A stretch of 10,694 bases of DNA from Euperipatoides rowelli (GCA_003024985.2 PXIH01S0029264.1), one strand, 5' to 3'. Numbered from the stretch's first letter, positions 1-7,450 are shown. The notes: generated from the letters alone by a model not told the origin. Program-made: numbers and translations.

Positions 1-183
1 ATGAAAAACTGAAATTCTGCTTCTATTTTAAAAAAAGGCTCATGGTGTTTCAATTTGTCACTTTAGAAATAAAGTAAAAGCTTATTTTCCATACAAATAT
101 ACCACACATAAATTAAATACACCAGGATAAATTATTAGTGAATCAGTATTTCAAAACTTCTCAAACAACAAATAGAGAACAAA
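1..183. other. AT-rich flank, no gene recognised
   Basis: I find no conserved protein motif, RNA gene or clear repeat here in any frame. A short open frame starts at 138 and continues into the LINE ORF1 start, but its first 20 or so residues match nothing I know and are probably chance. If the nested-LINE model is right, this is either host DNA or another part of the element into which LINE-A inserted. Confidence 0.5.
172..183. repeat. Candidate target site duplication of LINE-A, left copy
   Basis: ATAGAGAACAAA matches 6291-6302 at 11 of 12 positions. It lies about 18 bases before the ORF1 start codon, and the partner directly abuts the poly(A) tail. Twelve bases is within the usual range for LINE target duplications. 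The match includes AT-rich sequence, so chance cannot be excluded. Confidence 0.5.
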
Positions 184-196
184 ACCAGAGCATGTA

Positions 197-205
197 CAAG
201 ATGGC
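197..205 (+). promoter_or_regulatory. YY1-like motif overlapping the ORF1 start codon
   Basis: CAAGATGGC matches the core of the YY1 consensus and contains the proposed ORF1 ATG at 201-203. YY1 sites near the 5' end are known in several LINE families, where they help position transcription starts. LINE-B has a related CAACATGG at its own ORF1 start (9567-9574). The functional reading is inference from position and consensus. Confidence 0.4.
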
Positions 206-1190
206 AACCAATAATGAAGCTGAAAAACCTTGCTTGAGATCTTGTGATCCTTGGTTTAGGAAATTACAAAATAATTTATTGGATTTTGATGATTTTATGG
301 ACAATTTGGAGATGCACAAAACTATGTAAAATTTATTAAAGGAATATGTTACTGGGATAAGGAGTTGTCAGAGTATTATAGTGACAAACGATTCATATAT
401 ACAGTGTTTAATGAGAATGAGGAAAGTGTGATTAATGTTGGAGACGTAGTTGAGAAGGTTGCTGAAATGGTTGGAGTGGAGAACCTGAAGGGTATTTATT
501 ATCCAAGGAATAATAAATATCTTGGAATCAACTTAAAGAATGAAGAGGTGAAACAGAGATTGGATGATTGTTTTATTAAACTGAATAATAACTATATTGT
601 ATCAGCACACTGGGGAAGAGTTGGTGATAAAGTATTTATGAGGGTGCACTGGCTCCCTATCCAGGATGACTACAAATTGCTAAACAGGAGATTGAAAAGT
701 ATTTATATATTTTGCATTTTGAAAATGAAAAGGAGCTATATAAGAATGGAGTTTTTTTACCTACACATGTCTTTAAAATAAAAGGTGTTCTAGTTAAGCG
801 CCAAACAGTAGATGATATTCAGCATGTATTTTATTTGGGAAAGACGAAGGCATCAGTGACAATTAAAAGTAGGTCACCTATTTGTTTAAGATGTAATGGA
901 AATGTCATAGAGCAAATCAATAAACTAAATTGAAATGTTAATGCCATGTATTCTATGAAGAAACACATAATGATTGTGTTGCAAAAAGTCTTAAATATTT
1001 GTATGTGAGGGTGGTGATGATGTCAGAAGGAAAAAAAATCAAATAAGTGAGACAGAAGAAATTAAAATTATTTATATGCAGAAAAATCTTAACACTACAA
1101 ATTAAAAGTGTAGAAGTGACGGATAGTTATAGTATTAGTAAAGAATCTGAACAACAAGCGTTGGTATACACTTCAGAAATTGCTAATGAT
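201..1190 (+). pseudogene. LINE-A ORF1 protein (RNA-binding, zinc-knuckle), decayed
   Basis: ORF1 proteins of L1/Tx1-type LINEs bind the element's RNA and form its ribonucleoprotein particle. The ATG at 201 opens a short frame holding DPWFRKL, comparable to DKWFNKL in LINE-B. The frame then changes near 320; from 365 it carries YPRNNKYLGI and RVHWLPIQDDY (around 641-670), and it changes again near 712. The first half of a CCHC knuckle, CLRC, is at 883-894, but its His and last Cys are lost. A second damaged knuckle is visible around 936-975 in a third frame, followed by an acidic, Ser/Thr-rich tail. The paired motifs with LINE-B, about 9 kb away, show that both encode the same kind of protein although they are well diverged. 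At least four frame breaks make this non-functional. Confidence 0.7.
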
Positions 1191-1205
1191 ACGGTAGTTA
1201 CGAGA
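1180..1205 (+). other. Junction between LINE-A ORF1 and Gypsy-1 gag
   Basis: Upstream, the sequence reads as a low-complexity ORF1 tail. From about 1190 a different frame begins that aligns in character with Ty3/Gypsy capsid (FRKTEQ then ENLDQFVTKL). No LTR, primer binding site or target duplication separates the two. The exact breakpoint cannot be fixed by eye. A deletion that joined the two elements is the simplest explanation. Confidence 0.5.
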
Positions 1206-1690
1206 TCTTCCAATTTAGGAAAACTGAACAGCAACAGCATGAAAATTTGGATCAATTTGTAACCAAATTAAAAAGCCTAGCATTAACATGTAGTTTTTCA
1301 GATCCAGATGTTGAAATAAGAAACCAAATTATTTTAGCTGGAAAATCCAACAAATTGTGCATATTTGCTATACAACAACCAAACGCTTGCTTAGATGACA
1401 TTTTCAAACAAGGTAGAGCCTACAAAACCACAGATAGACATGTAGCAAAATTAGAACCTTCATCAAAAGCCAATATAAACTCTATCCAAAGCCACAAAAT
1501 AACAACATATAAACACAAAGAAAATTTCAAAAATAATAATGAACATTCAAAACATGAAACAAAATCCTGTAAATTTTGTGGAGAAGACTGGCATTATAAG
1601 GGCTTAAAATACTGTAAAGCACAGGGGAAAAGATGCAGTTTTTGTGACAAGCTCAACCATTTAGCAAGAATATGCATTTCCAGAACATAA
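1190..1690 (+). pseudogene. Gypsy-1 Gag, C-terminal capsid and nucleocapsid
   Basis: Gag builds the virus-like particle and packages element RNA. The visible part begins inside the capsid region, with ENLDQFVTKL followed by a helical stretch typical of retrotransposon Gag (QIILAG, then a segment ending in GRAYKTTDRHVAKLE). Two nucleocapsid zinc knuckles follow. The first runs from Cys 1568-1570 to Cys 1613-1615 with spacing C-x2-C-x4-H-x6-C, the longer form seen in K02A2.6-like elements. The second, 1634-1675, is a regular C-x2-C-x4-H-x4-C (CSFC...H...C). The frame is open until TAA at 1688-1690, and the protease continues in the same frame right after it. The Gag N-terminus is absent. Confidence 0.8.
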
Positions 1691-2155
1691 GTGAAAAATA
1701 CAAAACAAGCTAACAAGCATAACTACAAAACATATAATAAAGCAGGAAACACAAACACTCTGCAGCATGATAACTCAGATGATGATAGTTCGCCTAGCTA
1801 CATTTTGTCTACATTTGCTTTAAACTCAACAATGTCAAAGCAAGAAATGTTAGAATTAACCTTCAACAACATAAAAGTAAAGTTCATTATTGATACTGGA
1901 GCTACAGTAAATGTGATAAACAAACAAGAACTAGCAAAATTAAGCAAAAGCATCAGACTAACAAAATCCTCAACAAGTCTTTTTGCTTATGTCTCCAAAA
2001 CACCCCAGAAGCTAGCTGGAAATGTAACATTAAACACAACATTCAGAGAAACAGAGCACAACATTACCTTCATTGTAACAGATGATATAGGGCCAGCTCT
2101 AATAGGAAAAGCAACAGCACTGCAACTAGGTGTAATAAACTTTATAATTTCATAA
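1691..2155 (+). pseudogene. Gypsy-1 aspartic protease
   Basis: Retropepsin-type protease that would cleave Gag and Pol; it acts as a dimer, each subunit giving one catalytic Asp. The active-site motif IIDTGA is present, with DTGA at 1892-1903, preceded by the strand LTFNNIKVKF and followed by VNVINKQEL. The second signature, ALIGKATALQLG, near the end is the flap-distal hydrophobic-hydrophobic-G motif of the family. A lysine- and asparagine-rich linker of about 45 residues joins it to the nucleocapsid. The frame is the same as Gag, separated only by one TAA. It ends at TAA 2153-2155, and Pol resumes in the next frame from 2155, so one base has probably been lost there. The protease domain itself looks intact. 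Confidence 0.8.
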
Positions 2156-3030
2156 ATGAAAACACAAGCAAAATCTCTGACATTATTAACAAACATGCAA
2201 ACCTATTCAGAGGACTAGGAAAAATAAAATCAGCAAAAGTAACACTACAAATAGACAACTCAATAAAACAGTTGATCCAGAAACTAAGGCATATACTCTT
2301 CCACCTGAGGAAAAAGGTAGAGAATGAAGTGGATGATCTCATGAAATAGGATATAATTGAAGCAGTGCCATCAAACACACTGACACTTTGGATACACCTC
2401 ATAGTGCCTGTTCCCAAAAATCATGAACCCAATAAAGTCAGAATATGCATAGACATGAAGAAGGCAAACAAGGCAATTCTATGTGAATTTTTTTTTTTTT
2501 TTTTTTGTATGTGAAAATTTTATAATGCCCACTATAGAAGAAGTAACATACCAATTAAACGGTGACAAGCACTTCTCGAAACTAGACTTGCACAAAGGGT
2601 ATCATCAGATAGAATTTGATGAATCACCGAGGCACATAACCACATTTATCACTCACAAGGGTCTCTACCGATATAAACCCCTACACTTTGGAGTAAATAC
2701 TGCAGCTGATATATTTCAACACGAAATTATGAAAATCATAATAGGTATACCCAATGCCTTAAACATTGGTGATGACATTCTTGTTTTTGGCAAAACTCAA
2801 CAAGGATATGACTCCACTTTGGAAAAAGTCCTAGACAGATTGGAAGCATCTGGTGTAACACTAAATAAGGAAAAATGATCCTTTGACAAAACAACCATAA
2901 AATTATTAGGAAATATTTTCACAAGAGATGGAATCTCTCCAGATCCAGAAAAGACCAGTACAATTGCCGAAATGGATAAACCAGAAACCCAACAGAATTT
3001 AGAAGCTTATTGGGCACAATAAACTTTTGT
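2155..3030 (+). pseudogene. Gypsy-1 reverse transcriptase
   Basis: RNA-dependent DNA polymerase domain of Pol. The N-terminal part (2155-2487) holds HANLF, a lead-in typical of Gypsy RT, and RICIDMKKAN; it carries a TAG at 2347-2349. The middle continues from 2516 in the next frame with KLDLHKGYHQIEF (catalytic Asp of motif A), FITHKGLYRYK, and the motif C equivalent IGDD at 2765-2776. Most Gypsy elements have ADD or YLDD-type motif C, so Gly before DD is a change. TGA at 2876-2878 replaces the usual Cys codon after LNKEK. The frame then stays open to TAA at about 3020. A 28-base poly(T) plus duplicated-target insertion at 2488-2515 causes the frame change between the two halves. Confidence 0.85.
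2480..2515 (-). repeat. Poly(T) insertion flanked by 8-bp direct repeats, inside RT
   Basis: TATGTGAA occurs at 2480-2487 and again at 2508-2515. Between them lie 19 T residues (2488-2506) and one G. Discounting the 28 extra bases (20 inserted plus one copy of the 8-mer) makes the RT frame continuous across the site. This is the footprint of a retroposed poly(A) tail in minus orientation with a target site duplication, not of simple T-run slippage. Confidence 0.75.
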
Positions 3031-3570
3031 GAAAAGCATATCTCACATTTAACAATCATATCTATACCTTTGAGAACACTAACAATGCATAAGACACAAT
3101 GGGATTAGAAAAATGAGCACCAGGAAGCCTTCATGAACCTACACAGTGAATAACAGAAGCAACACACTTGGCATATTTTGACCACAAAATATGGACAGAT
3201 GCCAGACCAGAAGGTTTGGGAGCAATCTTGATCCAAACACAGCAAGGATAAAACATTGTATACCATAGCATTTGCCACCCATTCCCTCTCGGATACTGAA
3301 CAGAAGTATTCCCAAATAGAGAAGGAAGCATTAGCACTAACCTGGGCAACTAAACATTTTCACCTTATGTATAGTGTATACGGAAACAAATTTAAAATAA
3401 TGACAAATCATAAACCGCTACTGCAGCTTTTTAACAATTCCAACATAGAATTATCGTCAAGATTAGAGGGCTGGAAATTAAAACTAATGCCTTATGACTA
3501 TGACATAGAACTTAGACCAGGAAAAACAAACCCTGCAGATTATTTGTCTTGTCACCTAGTTGCCCACAAT
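3030..3570 (+). pseudogene. Gypsy-1 RT connection and RNase H
   Basis: RNase H degrades the RNA strand during reverse transcription. The connection (3030-3180) is broken by several stops and frame changes, though pieces such as CEKHISHLT and the TLTM segment remain. The RNase H start is the TDA-type motif, WTDARPEGLGAIL, with its Asp at 3198-3200. A frame change at about 3250 leads to the long frame that begins near 3256. In it the second acidic site is kept as YSQIEKEALAL, and the DHKPL motif has become NHKPL (Asp to Asn). The domain ends with LRPGKTNPADYLSCH, where the family normally has LSRH. One catalytic Asp is replaced and the domain is split, so activity is not expected. Confidence 0.8.
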
Positions 3571-4985
3571 GGAAAGAAAACAACATCCACCAAAGCAGCA
3601 AAAATTTACATAAACTTCATAGCAAATGAAATAGTGCCAAAACATATAACAATTCAGGAAATACAAGAGAAAACAAAATCAGATACAATTCTAAACAGAG
3701 TAATAAAAAGCCTATACTCAAACATATGGATCTTTAACAAACTTAATCAAGAAGACAATCTGAAAATAAAAGTATTTGCCAAAATGAAACATGAACTAGC
3801 TACAACAACAGAAATGAATATTTTACTGAGAGGCGCAAGAATTGTCATGCCACAAACACTTCAAGACAGAGTCATAAAAATAGTGCATAGTGGACATCAA
3901 GGTATATCAAGAACCAAAGACTTACTAAGAGAGAAAGTATGGTTCCCAGAGATTGACAAAATGGTCAAGTAGGAGATAGAACATTGAATACCATGCAGAG
4001 CAAGCTCCAACAACCCTGGCCAACATTTTCAACACTGTCAGAGTTACCGGATGGACCATGGAAAGACCTCAACATGGACCATAAAGGACCCCTACCATCA
4101 GGCGAATACCTATTAGTTGTCATAGCAAATATAGCAAGTTACCTTTGATAGAACGAGTAAATCCACAACATCAAAAGAAAGCATCATGAAGCTTGATTCA
4201 ATATTTGCAACATCCGGCATACCTGACAAGATCACTACAGACAACAAGCTGCCCTTCAATAGCCTCCCATTCAAAAGCTTTGTGAATGAACTAAATATAA
4301 ATCACCACAGGATAATTACTAGATAGTCCCAAGCAAACGGGCAGGTAGAGAGGTTCAACAAAGTGATCAATAAAGCAATTGCATAGCTCTCACCGGTAAT
4401 GAGAATTGGTGGCACCAATTACAACTAACTCTCCATGACAATAACGAAGCCTTCCAGAAGACAACAGGAAGGTCCCCATCCTCATTATTATTCACTTATA
4501 AAGCAAAGTAGCTCATACCAGATGCAACCCAAATAAAACACCCTACCGACAGAGAAGCAGTTTCACAAAAGACAGAGGAATCCAACAAAAAGACTCAAAA
4601 TCAGCCAAACCCAAAAGTAGGTGACACTGTAATAATATAACAACAATGAAGAAGCAAGCTGGACCAGCCCTTCAACATTACACCCTATCAAGACCAAAAG
4701 ACAAAAGGACCTATGGTAACAGCATCAAAAGATAATCACACTATCACCAGGCACACACCCCACTTTAAGATTATCCTGAAGAAAGAAAATGAAAACATGA
4801 GCGATCCAGAAGCTGAAAACTCAGATCAGAATGAGAATAACAAGATCCACAAGTCCAACAGGGAAAACCAATTGCAACCAAAGTTCCTCGAGGAAAATTC
4901 TCAGAGCAACCACAGTTGTATCCCACTTCTTGAGCAATGCCAGCTCAAGAAATGGGATACAACCTCAGAAAGAATAGATCACTGA
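3570..4985 (+). pseudogene. Gypsy-1 integrase and Pol C-terminus
   Basis: Integrase would insert the element's DNA into the genome. The zinc-binding HHCC region is seen as VHSGHQGISRTKDLL and VWFPEIDK (about 3883-3970); the stop at 3970-3972 and a TGA in place of the first Cys codon damage it. The catalytic triad codons are all present: Asp in NMDHKGPL (4077-4079), Asp in TTDNK (4240-4242) and Glu in GQVERFNK (4348-4350). The last two are separated by exactly 35 codons, as in the canonical DD35E. Several stops (for example about 4148, 4321 and 4384) and frame changes break the core. The tail from 4713 has MVTASKDNHTITRHTPHFK, the usual end of this Pol family, then an acidic, Asn-rich extension to TGA at about 4983. 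No chromodomain is evident. Confidence 0.8.
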
Positions 4986-5012
4986 CCAAGAGACTAATCC
5001 AGAAGATCTAGT

Positions 5013-5142
5013 GCAGGAACCTTCAAGGAAAGGGCCTGAAAAACATTTATTTTTTTTATCTTTCATTTTGTTAAAATGCAGGAACTTTAAAGGAAAGGGC
5101 CTGTAGAACATTTACAGTCTTTTTCACCTTTGTTATTTTCAG
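5013..5142 (+). repeat. 65-bp imperfect tandem duplication downstream of pol
   Basis: Unit 1 (5013-5077) and unit 2 (5078-5142) both begin GCAGGAAC and share AAGGAAAGGGCCTG, then ACATTTA, then a T-rich half with CTTT and TTTTGTTA/TTTGTTAT. Divergence is concentrated in the T-rich part. The block sits between the end of pol and the purine tract, where Gypsy elements often carry short tandem repeats in the 3' untranslated region. Confidence 0.75.
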
Positions 5143-5153
5143 TTTTTATTGCT

Positions 5154-5191
5154 AAAAAAAAAAGAAAAAAAAAAGAAAAGAAAAACAAGGG
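5154..5191 (+). promoter_or_regulatory. Polypurine tract of Gypsy-1 (probable)
   Basis: From 5154 to 5185 all bases are A or G, then one C, then AAGGG to 5191. A purine tract just before the 3' LTR primes plus-strand DNA synthesis in LTR retroelements, and this is the only such tract between pol and the next element. Its extreme A content may partly reflect later slippage. Confidence 0.55.
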
Positions 5192-5470
5192 TAATATTAT
5201 ATTCTATCTTAGCCTAATAGCGGTAGCACTCTATAAAAATTATAGAGGGTGCTACCTGAGCTATTATTCATTAGAGAGTAGGAAGAATAAAGACTATGGC
5301 TCACACCAGTCAGATGATTACCAACATCTAAGTGTCTGTATACTTATTTTTAGTGCTAAGTATTGATTTGTAATGCTATGTAATCTATCTTCCTTACCCC
5401 ATATTGTGTCACTTGATACGCAATTAACACCAGCAATACAACAACTATAATATTGTTAATAATAATAATA
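5190..5470 (+). mobile_element. Probable 3' LTR of Gypsy-1
   Basis: Starts directly after the purine tract (TAATATTATATTC). It holds a TATA-like CTATAAAAA at 5231-5239 and a poly(A) signal AATAAA at 5286-5291, about 50 bases apart, as expected for a compact U3/R region. The canonical TG at the 5' border is not seen. The right border is unknown; I place it before an (AAT)n-like stretch at 5459-5470. With the 5' LTR missing there is no second copy to define the ends. Confidence 0.45.
5215..5266. repeat. Long imperfect hairpin with TATA box at the tip
   Basis: Inner arms GGTAGCACTCTATAA (5222-5236) and TTATAGAGGGTGCTACC (5240-5256) pair with only two extra bases on the right arm. Outer arms TAATAGC (5215-5221) and GCTATTA (5260-5266) extend the stem beyond a TGA bulge. 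The apical loop is about three A residues, so the TATA-like sequence spans the top of the stem. Confidence 0.75.
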
Positions 5471-6100
5471 TTAAATGAGATCCTTTTTTAATTTAATTTT
5501 GATTAATCAGGAGTATATTAAGTATAAATTGTTTTAAAGCTGGTTTCATAATTATAATGACATTAAAACTTTGATAGGGACTAATAAAACTTGGTTAATT
5601 ATTGTGTGGAACTGATGAATGGTATTTAATGTATAGAAATAAAGATGTGAATTTAAATACAACTAAATTTTTAGGGGTTACTGGATGTTTTGCAAATTTT
5701 ATGATAAAAGTTTCATTAAATATTTTGCCTATTGGACTAGGCTTAAGAGAATAGGAATATTGAGAACTGCTAATGTTGAATGTCCTTTCTGCAAGGATTA
5801 TGGTGATGTGTGTATGATAATGTATTTGAGTATATTAGTTTTAAGACGGGTCAGAGGGGATATATTATTATGCCTAGTAATATCATGAAATAAGTTTTGG
5901 AAGATGATATGGGTAATTTGGTTTTCTATCTGGAAATATAGATGTACAATATTGTGTTCCAGAGTAATAAATGTGTGGGGTTACAAATAACAATTTTGAG
6001 TGAATTACATCATATTTATGTGAGGGATTTGTTTGTTAAAGATCAGAATTATGTTGATACACATTGGAACAAAGGTGCCATGATGATACCAATTTTATAA
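5471..6100 (+). pseudogene. LINE-A ORF2 C-terminal domain, decayed
   Basis: The C-terminal end of LINE ORF2, after the reverse transcriptase, usually carries a cysteine/histidine motif of unknown exact role that is needed for retrotransposition. From 5608 a frame reads GTDEWYLMYRNKDV and then FMIKVSLNILPIG, ending at TAG 5752-5754. The neighbouring frame takes over with RIGILRTANVECPFC; Cys codons are at 5781-5783 and 5790-5792. The expected downstream His and Cys are no longer clear. A third frame then includes a Trp/Phe/Ile-rich stretch (FWKMIWVIWFSIWKYRC in one frame) and runs to TAA at 6098-6100, ending THWNKGAMMIPIL. The stretch 5471-5607 is poorly readable and is assigned here only by position. 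Endonuclease and RT are not present in the window. Confidence 0.6.
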
Positions 6101-6291
6101 TTTTAAAGTGGCATTATATTGTTTTTGTTCATTTTTGGTAAAAAATATCAAAATGTACTCTATTATTATTTTTTTTTTTTCTAATGGAACAAAAAATAGT
6201 TACTAGACTTATTGTTATAATTTTGATTAATTGAAATTTTGTAAATAATATTGTATGTATTTAGAAGGCTTTAATAAAATAAAAAAAAAAA
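6101..6291 (+). other. LINE-A 3' UTR and poly(A) tail
   Basis: This AT-rich stretch without coding signal follows the ORF2 stop. It ends with AATAAA at 6273-6278 and an A run at 6281-6291, directly before the candidate target duplication. A T-run at 6169-6180 makes part of an inverted repeat with the tail. Confidence 0.55.
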
Positions 6292-6300
6292 TAGAGTACA
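6154..6300. repeat. 147-bp segment bounded by an 11-bp perfect inverted repeat
   Basis: TGTACTCTATT at 6154-6164 is the exact reverse complement of AATAGAGTACA at 6290-6300. Inside the arms, a T-run (6169-6180) faces the A-run (6281-6291), lengthening the potential pairing. No flanking direct repeat of typical MITE size is visible. Confidence 0.6.
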
Positions 6301-6302
6301 AA
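6291..6302. repeat. Candidate target site duplication of LINE-A, right copy
   Basis: ATAGAGTACAAA lies directly after the poly(A) run and matches 172-183 except at one base. Its frame is compatible with the coding sequence just before the Gypsy-2 protease (IEYKDAAPIF), so it may be original Gypsy-2 sequence that was the LINE target. Confidence 0.5.
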
Positions 6303-6305
6303 GAT

Positions 6306-6600
6306 GCTGCACCAATATTTCTGAATATTAAGTTAAATAGCAATATTATCAAATTTCAATTGGATACTGGGGTGTTAGTTTCTGTATTCCATTATACACA
6401 TTAATATTGAAGAAAATTCTGTAAGAAAAAACAAAAGTAAAACTGTCAGCATTCAATAAAACAATAACTTATATAATGAAAAGTTAACTAGATATTGCCC
6501 TAAATAATAAAACTGCAATAAACCAAAAAATGTTCATTAGCAATGACTGTTCCACACCACAATTAGGACACTCATGGATTAAATAATAAGAGATTCTAAA
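6306..6600 (+). pseudogene. Gypsy-2 aspartic protease remnant
   Basis: The frame through GCACCAATA reads APIFLNIKLNSNIIKFQLDTG, typical of the start of a Gypsy protease; the catalytic DTG codons are at 6363-6371. The Ala or Ser that normally follows DTG is Val here, which would be unusual for an active enzyme. After VSVFH the frame breaks up into stops. Only pieces of the C-terminal half can be guessed (around 6530-6590), and I cannot place the flap or the final Gly motif with confidence. Confidence 0.65.
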
Positions 6601-7450
6601 CCACATTAACAAAGAAGGCATTGATATAAGGGACCCAAAAAATTAAAAAATTGCTAAAAAAACACATGGACAACTTTTTTTGCACCCAAGCTAAGATTAA
6701 TACCAAACTTTAAAGTACACATTGAATTAAAGGAAGGAACCAAACCCAAATTTCTCAAACTGTTGCCTGTCCCATTCACACAACTACCCACAATTGAAGC
6801 AGAATTATAAAAGTTAATTCAATGAAACATTTTGGAGCCAATCAAATATTGAGACTGGAAGGCACCCATAGTGCCAATCTTAAATAAAGAGACCTTCCTC
6901 TAAATTTGTGCTAATTACAATGTAGTCCTGCAACCCTGTCTCAATGTAAACCAATATGCCTTTCTGGCAATAGATGAGATTTTAACCAAGCTGATACACA
7001 GTAAAATCTCAACTTATCTCAAGCCTATCAACAAGTTCTGTTAGATGACACCTCTGCTAAATGCCTCTTTATTAATACTCATAAAGGCTTAATCTTAGAC
7101 AAACAGTTGCCATTTGGGATAGCTTCAGCTCTGGCCTTCTTCCAACAATTAATAAATACAATTCTGACTGGTGTACTGAAAAGCTTAAGTTATTTGGACG
7201 ATATCCTGATAGCTAGTATGGATAAGCAAACTCATCGCATTGACCTGAAAATACTCTTTGAGAAACCAAAAAAAAATTGAACATTTGCTGAATAAAATAA
7301 AATGCCAATTCCGTGAAACTGAACTGGAATACCTAGATCATATAATAAATGCCTCTGGCTTACAACCAGCGACAATAAAACTTGACACAATTTTAATAAC
7401 TCCTGAACCTAAAAATGTCAATCACTACAATCACTGATAGGGCTGATTAT
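6600..7450 (+). pseudogene. Gypsy-2 reverse transcriptase remnant
   Basis: The N-terminal region (about 6660-6960) shows fragments of the usual lead-in to Gypsy RT spread over frames with many stops. The best part lies at about 7010-7260. SQAYQQVLLDD is the equivalent of the family's DLSQAYQQ motif A end, with the catalytic Asp of motif A not readable in that frame. It is followed by INTHKGL, LPFGIASALAFFQQ (from about 7107) and YLDDILIAS, with catalytic YLDD at 7191-7202. A further segment (about 7290-7400) keeps traces of the region usually read as LEYLGHII. An in-frame stop and A-run at about 7265-7280 break the thumb region. No activity is possible from this copy. Confidence 0.75.

Larger units (their letters stand above)
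1190..5470 (+). mobile_element. Gypsy-1: Ty3/Gypsy LTR retrotransposon, 5'-truncated
   Basis: Domains follow the Ty3/Gypsy order: Gag (partial) with zinc knuckles, protease, reverse transcriptase, RNase H, integrase, purine tract and probable 3' LTR. Sequence character (DTGA protease, LDL-x-KGYHQIEF and IGDD in RT, CIPC-type integrase zinc finger, EYLLVVI core, MVTA near the end) fits the K02A2.6-like Gypsy families common in invertebrates. There is no env-like frame after integrase. The 5' LTR, primer binding site and Gag N-terminus are missing, so LTR divergence cannot date the insertion. The right border near 5470 is a guess, placed before the LINE ORF2 remnant resumes. Confidence 0.8.
184..6291 (+). 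mobile_element. LINE-A: non-LTR retrotransposon (Tx1/L1-like), interrupted by Gypsy-1
   Basis: Three parts in the right order and orientation suggest one non-LTR element. They are an ORF1 with an RRM-like/zinc-knuckle layout (from 201), the C-terminal end of an ORF2 with a CPFC cysteine pair (about 5600-6100), and a 3' UTR with AATAAA at 6273-6278 and 11 A residues at 6281-6291. The direct repeats ATAGAGAACAAA (172-183) and ATAGAGTACAAA (6291-6302) differ at one position and sit where a target site duplication should be. The endonuclease and reverse transcriptase of ORF2 are missing, and Gypsy-1 occupies the gap. That the two ends belong to one insertion is inference; they could be separate 5' and 3' fragments. 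Confidence 0.55.

Noticed and set aside
1987-2417. Two minus-strand open frames over protease and RT
   Set aside because: They lie opposite well-supported Gypsy-1 coding sequence and show no domain of their own.
4986-5153. Env-like gene after integrase
   Set aside because: No open frame of useful length, signal peptide or membrane segment; the stretch is a tandem duplication in untranslated sequence.
5130-5366. Open frame with a Lys-rich start after Gypsy-1 pol
   Set aside because: The Lys-rich segment is only the translation of the purine tract, and the rest runs through the hairpin and LTR-like sequence; no protein family resemblance.
5459-5470. (AAT)n microsatellite
   Set aside because: Only about four units; too short to call more than AT-rich simple sequence.
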